Assembly: GCA_977017575.1 (NCBI GenBank)
Contig: CDRNVI010000014.1
Location: forward strand, 372,001-436,000
Reading direction: 5' to 3'
From: Paramoeba atlantica
Lineage: Eukaryota; Discosea
DNA: 64,000 nt
Of this stretch, positions 18,849-29,070 are shown in pieces (position 1 is the stretch's first letter; every line of letters starts with the position of its first letter). The notes under the pieces are model-generated. The model saw nothing but the letters and a program-made list of their open reading frames with translations. It did no database searches and was not told where the DNA came from. The translations under genes were made by a program, and so were the position numbers.

Positions 18849-21800
18849 ATGACACTTCACCCTCCTACCCCGCCCCCCCTAGCGCCAGGCGACCTCCCTC
18901 GAGGATCTGCCAGCGCGCCCCCACCTCGAGAGAAAAGCTTCCGCCTCACCCAGAATCGGGCAGTATCCCTACGTCTCAGAAACTCGGAGTCTCCACACTG
19001 GCTTTACTTCCCCGACACGCACGCGGCAGCCTTATTCCTAACTGAGAAGGACCATTTCCAAGCGGAAATCACAGCGGAGCTTTCCCTCGCACGAACTCTC
19101 TCATCAGGAGCGAAGCGCTCCGACGGAATCGTGGTCCAAAGATGCACTTTGAACGACGTTATGGACCACAAAGCATGCGATTTCTTCCTCTTCCGCGAAA
19201 CTTCGGCGCCATATTCGATCTACCGGCACACAAGCTGGGCCTCAGCGTATAATGACAAAGACATGAAGCTCGACCAGGATTATTCCTCAGCGGGATCCCT
19301 AGGACGGGCCATACAAAAACGACTCAACGGACGTGTAATACCCTCACTGGCCCGCTTCGCAATATCACATGTCTCCCCTGAGCCGCAACAAGACGCAGAT
19401 ATCGGGTGGACCAAGCCGAAAATCCAATTTGACGAACCCTACCGAATCCTCCCCACACGGAACACCCCCGCAGAACCGGCCCCTACATCAGCACGCACCG
19501 AACCTTGCGCACACCGTTGCTTCAATAAAAGGAGATGCAAACATCCCTGCTGCAAAATCACCGACCCGGAAAGCGGAAATCCTCATTTACCTGAACCCGT
19601 AAGCGCAGCTATGCAGGTACCAACCACAACTGACTCCCCTAGCGAGCTGCATGCAGAAAATCTCACTCCAGCACCACTTCCCTCCACGCCAAGCAGCCCT
19701 CCCACCTCGGTGACGCATCGGCCCTGCAAGCACATATGCCGAGATAAAGCGAATTGCAAACATCGATGCTGCAAGGTGGGAGTCCCCATCTCCCCTCGTC
19801 CTCACCCAGAACGGGCAACGGCAACGCCTCTCACACCCTCCCTTGACGAGCGGAGCACCCGGACCGTCCAATCAGCACTACATGAACCCCGTGCGTACCA
19901 GAGCCGTGAAACCAGGCGTGCGCACGACTACGACAGCGATAGAGCCTCGGAAACGCGCCCCTCTGCAGCCCGTTGGTCCCTGAGGAGTCTCATACCGTGG
20001 ACCTCACAAAATGAGCGAGCGCAGCTCTCTGACAACGTGACAACCGAGGCCCATGCAGCAAATGCCCCACTAGAAGACACTAACCCTCATGTCACAGCAC
20101 TTCCCGATCCACTGCCGATTCCCAACAACTCCACACCTGCCCTTAGCAATGAGGTACAAGTCAATAGACGACCGTGCCTGCATAAATGCCAGGACAAAGC
20201 CCGATGCCTACACAAGTGCTGCAAAGAAGGAGTACTAGTTTCCGCGCGGCCCTCATCCGCTGAATCGTCATGCTGGAGTCTTCGAAGTCTATTCCTAGGG
20301 TCACGACCCCCAGCAGAGAGACAGATCAACCCCGACGGACCCATGCAAAACATCAGTATTTCCAGAAGTCAAAACTCTCGCCTCAACCAATCCACGGAAG
20401 AGACACCAACCACCACGCCGACAACCACATCGACGACCTCAAGCAGCCAGACGCGATCCACCGGTCAGAGAAACTCGATCTCGTCGGGGGATGAGAACGA
20501 TCAACCAACTCCCAACTCACCCCAATTGATAAGGAACCCTGAGAACCAGCCTGAACCGCCACTGCTTCGATCTTCCCGCTCTCTGATGGCTAATGCGAAC
20601 CGATCGAGGGCCGCAACGTCCCGATTGGAGAACGTGCAGGATACACCCGGAACTCTTCTATCGACACTACGCACCATAGAAGGAGGCCGCATCATGATAC
20701 ATCTTTCCTCTGCACAGTGGCAGCGCACGGAGGAAAAGGCACTGGAAAGATGTACCAAATTTCTGAGTCCCGCAGAGAGTGCCGACGAGGCTACCGCACA
20801 AGCAGAACTACTCACGGCATGTCTCGCGGTGTCGGCATACGAGGTGGCCAGCGAGGCAGACCCAACCGGGGGATTCCGTATTAGAACAAACGCGCGTCAC
20901 AACCGTCGCAGAACACGCCCCCTGGCAGCGGAGCGCTCGGCCAAGCAGCTTGAAACTCACGTTCGACAACTGAAAGCAACACTGCGATATACCCACGGAC
21001 GGGCCGAGCGGAACCACGTCAAGGGTCAACTGAAAGAGGCTGTAAAACTTCAGAAGGTCTACATGGCAGAAGGAGAAGCGCAGCGACTGGAGATGGCTCA
21101 GCGCTGGGCCCACACAAGATTTCAAAGGAATCCCTGGACGGCAGGTAGTGAATGTATTGATAACCACGAAAAAGAAGCACAGCAACGTAATGGGAAGCAT
21201 CCAGACATCGCCCCCGCCGAAGTAGAGTCCTATTTCAGGGGCTCTATGGAAACAACTCAAGAATGTGGACTTCCTCCAATAGAGCTTCTGGGCCCCCAGG
21301 CGGATAGAGACATGACATGGGAAGCAATAGATAGCGCCACGATCGCAGCCGCTGTATCATCGAAGCGCCATACAGCGGCACCAGGCTCTGACACCGTTAG
21401 CAATGCGCTGCTAAAGCGCTGCCCCGCGCTACACCCTTTCTTAGCCCAATCGTTTAACGACCTCTTCAAATTTGGGGTCTGTCCCGACAACTGGAAGAAA
21501 GCGGTTACCCTTCTTGTGCATAAAAGTGGCCCTACGCAGAACCTTTCCAACTGGCGGCCCATAAGCCTTACGAGCTGTCTCGGGAAACTCTTCCACAGCA
21601 TTGTCAGCCACCGGATTCAGGAACATGTCACAGGATCGGGAGTAATAGATACTACAATCCAGAAGGGATTCCTGCCTGGTGTGAATGGCTGTATCGAACA
21701 TACCCAAGCGCTTTGTGAACTTCTTGACCACCAACGGCAACACAAACGCCAATACTGCCTTGGACAGTACGACCTCAAAAATGCCTTTGGTTCACTCCCA

Positions 21801-23585
21801 CACTATGTGCTCTTCTCTGCCCTGGAATGGGCTCGCCTTCCCACCAACGTTATCACGTACATTCGAGCCCTGTACACGGGAGCTTCCATGCAAGTGAAGT
21901 GTGCAGAGGGATTGACCGGAGATATCCCTATAACACGTGGCGTTCTCCAAGGCGATACCTTATCGCCTGTTCTCTTTCTCATCGCAATGGAAGTGGTCCT
22001 TCGGTACCTCCGATCTAGCCTGCCAAAATATGGTATTGTATGGGACACGCGAGAAACCTTCATAAAAGCGTTTGCTGATGACCTAACCCTTGTCACGAGC
22101 ACCCCTGACGAATTACAGCGGGCGACCAACGTCCTGCACCGGGTTCTCACCACTATGGGGCTCCGGCTGAACGTCGGGAAGTGCCGGGTGCAACACATGG
22201 CAGTCCTCAACGGAGGTTACAAGACACATCGCCCTCGCATAGTCGCGGATGGGCAGGTAATTCCACATATCTGTGACAAGGGAAGTCTCTTTCTCGGAAT
22301 GACGCTAGCTCCTGGGGCACAACAAGGAAAAGTTCTATTCAAAACCCTGCAATGTAAGTTGCGGAAGTGGCTCGGAAACATTACGGAAAGCGCATTTGAT
22401 CAAGCAGCGAAAATGTGGATCTACAATAACGCAATAATTTCCCGTCTCCGGTACGTCCTGACTGTGAACACAGGGATCACTTTCAACTATATCCTCCGTC
22501 TCCAAAAGTTGGCCACAAACCAAATCAGGAAATGGCTTAACGTTGCGAAAACGGCCACAAGTGAACTCTTCTACTCTGAGCGCGGCTGGCGGATGATGAG
22601 CATCTCTAAGCTTTGGCTGCAGTGTACGGCCACAGCCATCTCGCAAATGTCCAAATCTCGTGACCCAGCGGTACAGTACGCATTACGACACAGGATAGCC
22701 AACGAGCAACGTAGACGCTCATCAGGACATGTGAGGCCCGCAGCGAGGTTCTATGATATGCGGGATGACCCCGATAACCTCCGAAGAACAATTAACGACG
22801 AGTATGAAAGGCACTTGATCGAGTCAGTACAACGCCGCACCACCATAGCCTGCGAATGGTTTCAAATGGCTTCAGAAAGCGACCTAGCGAAAGACTTCGC
22901 TTCTGCCCTATGTAACATCAAAAGCTCCTCCCTCTCTCGCTTCGCGGCATCCGTGCTCACTCAAACTCCACTTCCTACGCGTTCCTCTCTCCGCCGGTGG
23001 GGCATATCGTCACACACGAACGTCACATGTCCAATTTGTGGCGAAGCGACCCAGACTCCGCGCCACATCTTAACAGGCTGCAAAGTGTCCCTTGAGCAAG
23101 GACGGTATACATACCGCCATGATCTTATACTACTCGCCCTTGCAGACGCTGTTGCCAACTCTCCCACCACATCCTCGTACCACTTTGACTTGGACCTGTA
23201 CCGCAACTCTCCTCCCTGGCTCTCGCACGGAACTGAACTGAGACCAGATGGATGGGTGCGGCTGCACAACGGGTCCGAGTACATAATTGAACTTACATCC
23301 CCATGGGAAGAGAACTTGGAATACGCCCACGAACGGAAGGTTCGTAAGTACACACATCTTTACACGCAGCGCAAGCTAGCGAATCCGTCGACCTTTCTCC
23401 TGGTTTTTGAAGTTGGTGCGAGAGGAAAGCTGAACTCCTCCGCACGTGCGATAAACTCCCTCTTTGGAACTAAGGCTGAAGCCTCCAAGTGTAGGGAAAA
23501 ACTAGTGCAGCGAGCACTACTAGGAAGTTTCCACATATACCAACAACGAGAGAACCCCAACTGGTATATGCCAAGCTTCCAATGA
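18849..23585 (+). CDS. LINE-C polyprotein: Cys/His clusters, RT, restriction-like endonuclease (1,578 aa)
   Basis: Three Cys/His clusters near residues 219-236, 291-308 and 441-458 (CAHRCFNKRRCKHPCCK and two relatives) probably bind zinc and nucleic acid. Between them lie Ser/Thr/Pro-rich spacers. RT: SNWRPISLTSCLGK near 898, motif A QYDLKNAFGSL near 973, motif B GVLQGDTLSPVLF near 1030, motif C AFADDLTLV near 1075. A CCHC cluster (CPICGEATQTPRHILTGC, near 1394) and YRHDLILLALAD precede the RLE core ELRPDGW and IIELTSPWE near 1464-1485, followed by ERKVRKY. This order is that of R2/NeSL/HERO-type LINEs, which use target-primed reverse transcription. ATG 18849 lies 46 nt after the SL; the frame is open throughout. 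Confidence 0.9.
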   Translation: MTLHPPTPPPLAPGDLPRGSASAPPPREKSFRLTQNRAVSLRLRNSESPHWLYFPDTHAAALFLTEKDHFQAEITAELSLARTLSSGAKRSDGIVVQRCTLNDVMDHKACDFFLFRETSAPYSIYRHTSWASAYNDKDMKLDQDYSSAGSLGRAIQKRLNGRVIPSLARFAISHVSPEPQQDADIGWTKPKIQFDEPYRILPTRNTPAEPAPTSARTEPCAHRCFNKRRCKHPCCKITDPESGNPHLPEPVSAAMQVPTTTDSPSELHAENLTPAPLPSTPSSPPTSVTHRPCKHICRDKANCKHRCCKVGVPISPRPHPERATATPLTPSLDERSTRTVQSALHEPRAYQSRETRRAHDYDSDRASETRPSAARWSLRSLIPWTSQNERAQLSDNVTTEAHAANAPLEDTNPHVTALPDPLPIPNNSTPALSNEVQVNRRPCLHKCQDKARCLHKCCKEGVLVSARPSSAESSCWSLRSLFLGSRPPAERQINPDGPMQNISISRSQNSRLNQSTEETPTTTPTTTSTTSSSQTRSTGQRNSISSGDENDQPTPNSPQLIRNPENQPEPPLLRSSRSLMANANRSRAATSRLENVQDTPGTLLSTLRTIEGGRIMIHLSSAQWQRTEEKALERCTKFLSPAESADEATAQAELLTACLAVSAYEVASEADPTGGFRIRTNARHNRRRTRPLAAERSAKQLETHVRQLKATLRYTHGRAERNHVKGQLKEAVKLQKVYMAEGEAQRLEMAQRWAHTRFQRNPWTAGSECIDNHEKEAQQRNGKHPDIAPAEVESYFRGSMETTQECGLPPIELLGPQADRDMTWEAIDSATIAAAVSSKRHTAAPGSDTVSNALLKRCPALHPFLAQSFNDLFKFGVCPDNWKKAVTLLVHKSGPTQNLSNWRPISLTSCLGKLFHSIVSHRIQEHVTGSGVIDTTIQKGFLPGVNGCIEHTQALCELLDHQRQHKRQYCLGQYDLKNAFGSLPHYVLFSALEWARLPTNVITYIRALYTGASMQVKCAEGLTGDIPITRGVLQGDTLSPVLFLIAMEVVLRYLRSSLPKYGIVWDTRETFIKAFADDLTLVTSTPDELQRATNVLHRVLTTMGLRLNVGKCRVQHMAVLNGGYKTHRPRIVADGQVIPHICDKGSLFLGMTLAPGAQQGKVLFKTLQCKLRKWLGNITESAFDQAAKMWIYNNAIISRLRYVLTVNTGITFNYILRLQKLATNQIRKWLNVAKTATSELFYSERGWRMMSISKLWLQCTATAISQMSKSRDPAVQYALRHRIANEQRRRSSGHVRPAARFYDMRDDPDNLRRTINDEYERHLIESVQRRTTIACEWFQMASESDLAKDFASALCNIKSSSLSRFAASVLTQTPLPTRSSLRRWGISSHTNVTCPICGEATQTPRHILTGCKVSLEQGRYTYRHDLILLALADAVANSPTTSSYHFDLDLYRNSPPWLSHGTELRPDGWVRLHNGSEYIIELTSPWEENLEYAHERKVRKYTHLYTQRKLANPSTFLLVFEVGARGKLNSSARAINSLFGTKAEASKCREKLVQRALLGSFHIYQQRENPNWYMPSFQ

Positions 23586-23687
23586 GGTGGGCATGTCAGA
23601 AGAAGAAGTGCGTTTTGGGCGCACTAAAGGGATACACCCGATCTTCTTCTGTTTTAATCTCTGCAGTTTACTGCATGATAATCAAAA
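23586..23687 (+). promoter_or_regulatory. Folded 3' UTR of LINE-C
   Basis: CAGAAGAAGA (23597-23606) pairs perfectly with TCTTCTTCTG (23642-23651) and encloses the perfect hairpin AGTGCG/CGCACT (23607-23625). A third hairpin, GCAG-TTTA-CTGC, lies just before the end. A compact fold at the very 3' end is what an RLE-type RT such as R2 uses to recognise its own RNA; that role here is inference. Confidence 0.65.
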
Positions 23688-26313
23688 GGGGCGGGAGCTG
23701 AAAGATATATTGGTCGCTCCGTTGCCATTTGCTTGGATTTAGTATACGCTGCTTCCCTAATTGGTTCGGAAGGAGTGATACCTAACCCGCCTTTCTTAAG
23801 AGGAAGCCGTGTCCATGAGATTTGTTTTTCTGTTAGTCCGCCAAACCATGAGGAAAGAGTGTTGGAAACTTCTCCGTCAAATTGTCTCGTGAGCTCCGAT
23901 GTATTTTCCGGATGATGTACGCGGATATGATATCGGTGGCGTACATTAATGCACTTGGAAAGCAAAAGAACAGAAACATTGTTTGCCCCCATTTGCTGAA
24001 GACGTCGGAATGCTGTACGGTGTTTTTGAAGCATCTGAACGAGTTTTTCGCTGACCAGATGACTGTCGCCCACGAATGCTCCTAGAACCTTTGTGGCGCC
24101 TGGCTCCCAGTTTACACCTTCCTGCATTAACTGATGCGGCAAATGGATATGATTGATTCCCCCGAACCAAATACATTTACTGGAGGAAGTCTCTACGCGT
24201 TTCGACGTCAACAGTTCCTTAAGCCGTAAGAATGCATTGGATACCATTTCTGCGTCAGTCGATGCAAAATTGATGTCATCAACGAATGCATAAATACGTA
24301 GCGTGGGAAATTCGGACGCGATTGTTTCCAAGATTGGTTGAAGAAAAGCGCAGAACAAGATAGTGGATAAGGGGGACCCTTGGCGCACGCCAGCAGCGCT
24401 CATTACAGTGTTGCAAAGTCGGCCATCTTTTCCATAGTAAAGCAGCTCGGATGGAGACCCGTACTCCGCATTGAAGAGGCGTAAGAATGGACGTAGGCTG
24501 TGGAATCCAAAGACTGCTCTGGCAATCTCGTCCCGTGATGGGGAGTTGAAGGCGTTCTTAAGGTCAATCGATAAGATGGCGCATCCTTCCGCGTAGCGTT
24601 CATCAAGTTCATGCACAACTTTTTCGCAGCCAGATTTAATCATCACTCCGAACTGATGTGGCGAAAACAGAGGGGGTAATGTTTTCTCGTGGCGCTGTAG
24701 TAATACAATTTCGGCGATTTTGAGCCACACCTCACCGACGGCAATCGGTCGAATTCCTTGCGCTGTTTTCGGAATTGCGACGAGTCGCGCTCTTTTAAGA
24801 CGCTTCATTACTTCTTCAGGCAGTACCCCGTTGATCAGGTCTGTGAACATATGAGTTAAGCTCAAACAGCAAACCTCATCGTCCAGGAGAATACGTAGTA
24901 TCGAGTCCGTCGTACCCGTAGGCCCCGGTGAAGCACCTTTCGCGAGTCGTCTGCCAGCCTCTCTCAGCTCGCTGGGGGTAATGCATGCGGTGATAGGGGC
25001 GTCTTGTGGCAATCGGAAACTCGTTGGGAGATTCGGGTGGAGTGCTATGAGTTTTTCCACGATTTCTTCGTCGCTTAGTGATTTCGCCGTAATTTCTCGG
25101 TCCATAATTTGCGAAGCTTTCGAGACACACCCGTCGAGGACCAGGCTTGTCGCCTTTTTAATAGCGCGTTTATCGTTCGCGTCAGCGTTCGGTACAGTTC
25201 CTTCTGATCTTTGTAATTCATGATTCTCTTGCGATGATTCTTGATCGTCATGTGAGTCCAATGGACGGCGACGGCGGCGCTTCACCGTAACTTTTCGAAT
25301 AGTTGCCAGAGAGTATTTCATGGCAGAGAGAACTCTATGCCAGATGCGGTAGCGGTGTGGATAAGAACTATCGGCATATTCCCGCATTATGTCGCGATAA
25401 ATCGCAACGACGCAAGGAATATATTCTGGAGACACTGTGCGTAATGTCGGCATCGGTTCGCGATCGAGATCGTCCTCAGTATGTTGTCGGCGCGAGTACG
25501 TTTTACTCGGTTCGCTATTCTGTTGTACGCGCGGTTCCCACAACAGTCGAAAGATGCGAACGTTGGAATGAGGGGGAATATGCCCATCAAACACCTCACC
25601 AATATTGTGTCCAATGATGCCTTCGTAACTTAAAGCTAGTTTTCGAACGTTTCGCACTTTCCGAGATGTTTTAACAGTGCCACTCGATACGTTTAGGATG
25701 GGCGTGCAGTCAAAGCTCCATGCTACCAGGCACCGATCCCCTGGCTTCGCGTTGTCAGACAATCTGGATACTTCGTCCGGGGGAATGGGAAAGTGAACAG
25801 CAGGATCAATTTCTTGACACATGGAGTTGGCAAGAATTGTCAACGACTCACTCGAAGATAGTGCCAGCGTCTTTGCTGAAGCAGTGTCGTCAGCGTTTCC
25901 TTCGCAGTCGAAAAATTGTTCTGGTTCTTCACTGTCGTTATGGTTATTGTTTTCCGACGGCGGGTTCTCGTGGTGTCCTTCCTCTTCTGCATCTTGTGGC
26001 ATTCTATCTGCTAAAACTGGTGCGTTTACCGTCGCTTTCTTGCCGCGTCGACAAAAAAGGTTCGAAAACAGGTCCTTCGAAAACAATTTCGCGGGTATTT
26101 TAACCGTTGCTTTGTTCGCTGGAGTTGGCGGGGGGAGCGGTGGAGGGAGAAGTGGGGTACGCGGCTGGGGGGTATGAGACTCAGTTGTGATACGCGACTC
26201 GATGACTTCCTCCGGAAGAGGCGACGTGTTACACGGCTCAGAAATTCTATGCGACTCGATGTCTTGTGCAGCGGGGAGTTTCGCTAGCCTTTCTTGGCGT
26301 TTTTTTTTTTTTT
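23688..26313 (-). mobile_element. LINE-A copy A4, 5' part
   Basis: N-terminal and RT part of the copy whose 3' part lies at 17683-18773; LINE-C separates them. The extreme 5' coding end meets a T run (plus strand, 26298-26317) and a small foreign fragment, so the natural N-terminus is not visible. Confidence 0.85.
23691..26300 (-). pseudogene. A4 N-terminal domain and RT, frame open to the LINE-C junction
   Basis: A Pro-rich stretch (PLLPPPLPPPTPANK) lies near the start, then an acidic region, the conserved N-terminal domain (GDRCLVAWSFD, NVSSGTVKTS, SYEGIIGHNIG, IPPHSNVRIFRLLW), the basic KRRRRRP stretch, and RT motifs: SPGPTGTTDSILRIL, IRPIAVGEVWLKIAE, motif A AILSIDLKNAFNSPSRD, motif B AGVRQGSPLSTILF, motif C IYAFVDDINFAS. 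Nothing in the RT looks broken. Reading further upstream gives a lysine run made only by the homopolymer and a foreign fragment. The protein was destroyed by the LINE-C insertion rather than by point changes. Confidence 0.85.
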
Positions 26314-26394
26314 TTTTGCCGAATAACGGGGTAAGACCGATAGCGATGGGTGACACAATGCTCAAAATAAGTGGCTCAATCCTGCTGCAACGTT
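26313..26394 (+). mobile_element. 82-bp LINE-A RT microfragment between T runs
   Basis: On the plus strand this reads NNGVRPIAMGDTMLKISGSILLQR, which matches the RT finger segment of A2 (IRPVAMGDTILKICGSILLQR). T runs flank it on both sides, 26298-26317 and 26393-26403. Because the sense strand is followed by T and not A, it is not an ordinary poly(A)-tailed insertion and looks like filler DNA at a join. It lies at the 5' edge of A4. Confidence 0.75.
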
Positions 26395-26401
26395 TTTTTT
26401 T

Positions 26402-26431
26402 TTCTTCTCTCAATTTTCGAAGAGAAACTAT
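26402..26431 (-). repeat. Hairpin sequence shared 5' of A2 and A4
   Basis: CTTCTCTCAATTTTCGAAG followed by AGAAACTATC occurs here and at 6872-6900, in both cases just upstream (minus strand) of a LINE-A coding region. TTCTCT and AGAGAA can pair. It may be the conserved start of the LINE-A 5' UTR. The interval 26432-26522 holds nothing else recognisable. Confidence 0.5.
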
Positions 26432-26522
26432 CTCCGTATAAAATAGAAAATATATAATATTTAGATGTCAACGGATATTATCTCTCAGCTATTTCACCAT
26501 TATAGAATATTTCTAAAATCTA

Positions 26523-27118
26523 TTACTTGTCTTCGAGGTGCTCCCGAAGTTGGGAGTATACCACGAGGCCGTTGAAGTTTTGCAACAGTAGCTTGAACGA
26601 GAGTTCCGTCTCGCGGGCGTTCAGAAGACAAGCGTCTGCCAAGGCTCTGATCAGATTGCGTGTGTTCGCGTGTAGTGATCCGGAGGACAGAATCGGAATG
26701 CATTGGAACGATTCTTGGGCGATCATTCCCGTTGCGACGTAAGTTTCCATTTTGCGATGAATGACGTCACGGATCAATTGAGAGCTTTTCTTATTTATGT
26801 GGGAAGGTGTCATCTCGTGCACGACGGTAAGATCATAAAATATAGCTCCTGTGTCCCAGTATATCACAAGGTCTGGCCCAGATCGATGAAGGTGCCGTCC
26901 TGTACATATTTTGCTGTGCGTAGGTTGGCTTTCTCGGCTTACCACATTTCTACACGTAGTGCACGTCCAGTTACTGAATGCTCGAGGTTCACTCTCACAT
27001 GGTATCCCTGCGCGCATGCAAAGGTCGTGCAAGAATTTCACCAGCATGTTGTGCTTCACGGAGGCATTGATACCAGAGCATTGCGCACAGGGAACTACCC
27101 CGGCATCCTTCGCCGGAA
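26523..27118 (-). pseudogene. LINE-A copy A5, RLE-end fragment
   Basis: Begins within the CCHC cluster (VPCAQCSGINASVKHNMLV) and continues through CTTCRNVVSRESQPTHSKIC and the endonuclease core RSGPDLVIYW with IFYDLTVVHE to the stop at 26523 (SQLREHLEDK). No stop interrupts this part. It is a 5'-truncated remnant of about 600 bp. 27119-27337 to its right holds no recognisable feature. Confidence 0.8.
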
Positions 27119-27337
27119 TAACAATCCTTCTAGGAAAAACGAGCAAACAAGCAAGCAAAGTAAGATGAATCATTGATGTTTTCAGGTTTCGAATAGACCA
27201 GCAAACTTTTCTAGGGTAAGCAGCATAAGTTTCTAAGATATAGCGATGCTCAACAGCAACAGCCTCCCATGAAACATCAACATCATACCAAGAATGATTG
27301 AGAAATTTATTTTTGGAGTTCTTTTACTGCTTCATAC

Positions 27338-27533
27338 CACCTACAATAAGGTATATATATATATGTATATATGTTATGAAAATGCGCCAATTACTATCTC
27401 AAGTTCTGAAAAATCTATCCTGACTGCAGGCTTTAGAAGCTCTGCCCCTCTTTAGAAACTCTTTATATAGCGAACTGGAGCGCCCCCTTGTCCTTCTCAA
27501 GGTAATTCCGAAGTTGTGAATATAGTATGGCAC
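27338..27533 (-). mobile_element. Copy of the A7 3' end joined to A6 in inverted orientation
   Basis: These 196 bp repeat 29299-29495 nearly exactly: a TATA-rich tail, then the end of the A7 coding sequence (NGAILYSQLRNYLEKDKGALQFAI). It lies on the minus strand and directly abuts the plus-strand A6, so the two pieces point away from each other. Near identity with the A7 copy indicates recent duplication. Confidence 0.8.
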
Positions 27534-28700
27534 CATTTCTCTTACTGTTATCTAAAAGCATCAATGTACGACATAAATTCCATCTTCGTGTGCACACGCC
27601 AGACGCGACAGAAGCGCTATGTAAGCAATTTGACGAGAAAGTTGAAGCAGTGCTGCAAACTTGGCTTGGAAAGCTATCCGAAAAACATTTATCATGGTGT
27701 CGCCTTCCGGTGAAACAGGGGGGTCTAGGGCTTGTTTCGTCCAACGAAATACGGACATCATTCTACAACGCTTCAAAACGCGTCTCTCTAGAGCATCTGA
27801 AAACCAATTCAGCTCGGGTGACGGGTGTGGAAGTGTGCAAGGTTGGTGAGGCAAGCGCATCTATAGAAGTGACGGAGGCCGTGGCTAACCAGCGCGCGCA
27901 CAAAGAGTTGTTGAAAGACAAGGACCTCTCACCACTAGTTCAAGTCTGCAGCGAAAAGGGCAATAATGACTGGCTCCAAGCAAAGTCAAGATACATCCCA
28001 TCCCCACAGTTCACGTTGATGATCATGGCTCGTCTAGGGTTGGCTCACAGCGAGATGCCCAATACAATACTGTGCCCCGGATGCAAAATGATACTCGAAG
28101 CGAAAAATGCGTTACCACACTTCCTGGGATGTGTGAAATGTTTTGGCTCAAATGCTACTACACGGCACAATGCCTTAGTTCGACACATATACGATCTGTG
28201 CCTGAAAGCTGGTCTCCCGTGCGAGCGAGAGCCTCGGCAGTTCTCGACATTTCGTTGTGTGAAGTGTGCAGAAACGGTGGCTGATGGCCAAAAACTACAT
28301 CATCAGAGGAAATGTGGCACACATTCGTTTCACCGCAGTGGACCTGACTTAGTTGTGTTCTGGGCGACAGGCGAAGTTTATTACGATCTCACAGTAGTCA
28401 ACGAACTTGCGAAATCACACTTGGGAAAAAAAGCGAGTCACCTATTACAAGAGGCTCAAAAAAAGAAAGTCGCAACATATGTGGACTCCAATTTAATTCC
28501 GCGCGAGCAATTCGTATGCCTACCGCTTTTGACAGGTGGTGCCATGAACAAGAGCACTATAAATTTCCTCCATAGCCTCGCGGATGCAAACGGATTCGAA
28601 CGCCGTCATATTCTTGAGGACTTCAAGTTGCTTCTTCAAGAATTGAATGGAGCTCTCCTGGCTTCGCAACTGCGAAAGATAATGCAATAAAACAGGTCAT
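27534..28700 (+). mobile_element. LINE-A copy A6, 5'-truncated
   Basis: Starts at LLLLSKSINVRHKFHLRVH, just after the RT palm, and runs to the natural stop. The 3' flank (28691-28743) has ATTACAAGAT-like units repeated three times with TTATTA spacers, perhaps a tail of the TTA type. 28744-28827 is a patchwork described separately. Confidence 0.8.
27563..28690 (+). pseudogene. A6 thumb, zinc-binding and RLE region
   Basis: The open frame to TAA at 28690 reads INVRHKFHLRVH, GGLGLVSSNEIR, then ILCPGCKMILEAKNALPHFLGCVKCFG, KCAETVADGQKLHHQRKC and the endonuclease core RSGPDLVVFW with VYYDLTVVNE, ending ALLASQLRKIMQ. All metal and active-site positions are kept; only the upstream two-thirds are missing. 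The truncated protein cannot retrotranspose itself. No start codon is meaningful here. Confidence 0.8.
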
Positions 28701-28743
28701 CTCATATTACAAGATGTTATTATTACAAGATTTTATTATTACA

Positions 28744-28827
28744 ATCAGGTGTACGGCAAGGGTCCGCAAAAAAAAACAACAACAAGTGATCGATAAAGCC
28801 TAGCCATGACTTGTTTGGATAATTCAC
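28744..28827. repeat. Patchwork of tiny LINE-A RT fragments
   Basis: 28744-28766 on the plus strand reads SGVRQGSA, the RT motif B of LINE-A, and is followed by an A9 run. 28780-28815 on the minus strand reads ELSKQVMARLYRSLV, matching the GMLSKEVMRRLGRARLV segment of A3. Next comes the longer A7-like fragment. Three pieces from different parts and strands of LINE-A are thus joined within about 100 bp. Confidence 0.6.
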
Positions 28828-29070
28828 CATTTTGCTTCTGTAGCAAAAGTTGTAGCTCAAGCTGAAGCTGCTGTCGAGGTACGCTGCCCGCATCTGCGAG
28901 GGCCATTAACAGCGACTTCGTATTGAAATGGAGGGATCCACCAGAGAGGATGGGAATACATCTGAATTTTTCTTTCGCGATTTTATTTGTTGCGACATAA
29001 GTATCGTGTTTTCGTTTGATGGCGTCCCGGAATAGCTTATTGCATTTCGTTCCCAAATTTGAAGGCGCAT
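28828..29070 (-). mobile_element. A7-like fragment, 243 bp direct repeat
   Basis: Nearly identical to 29489-29731 (only a few differences). It codes for part of the C-terminus of a LINE-A protein (NKLFRDAIKRKHDTYVATNKIAKEKFRCIPILSGG, shown in part at its start). It is followed on the right by about 220 bp (29071-29290) without recognisable content. Confidence 0.8.

Larger units (their letters stand above)
18774..23687 (+). mobile_element. LINE-C, full-length SL-headed RT-RLE retrotransposon inserted in A4
   Basis: An apparently intact element lies on the plus strand within A4, which is on the minus strand. It starts with 28 nt of the SL-like sequence (18775-18802), has a 46-nt 5' UTR, one 4.7-kb reading frame and a 102-nt, strongly folded 3' UTR ending in a short AAAA. 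No clear target duplication is visible. It is the only LINE-C copy in the window. The uninterrupted frame suggests recent insertion and possible activity. Confidence 0.9.

Noticed and set aside
26250-26413. Lysine-rich nuclear localisation signal at the N-terminus of A4
   Set aside because: The lysine run is produced only by a T homopolymer at a join with a foreign fragment.
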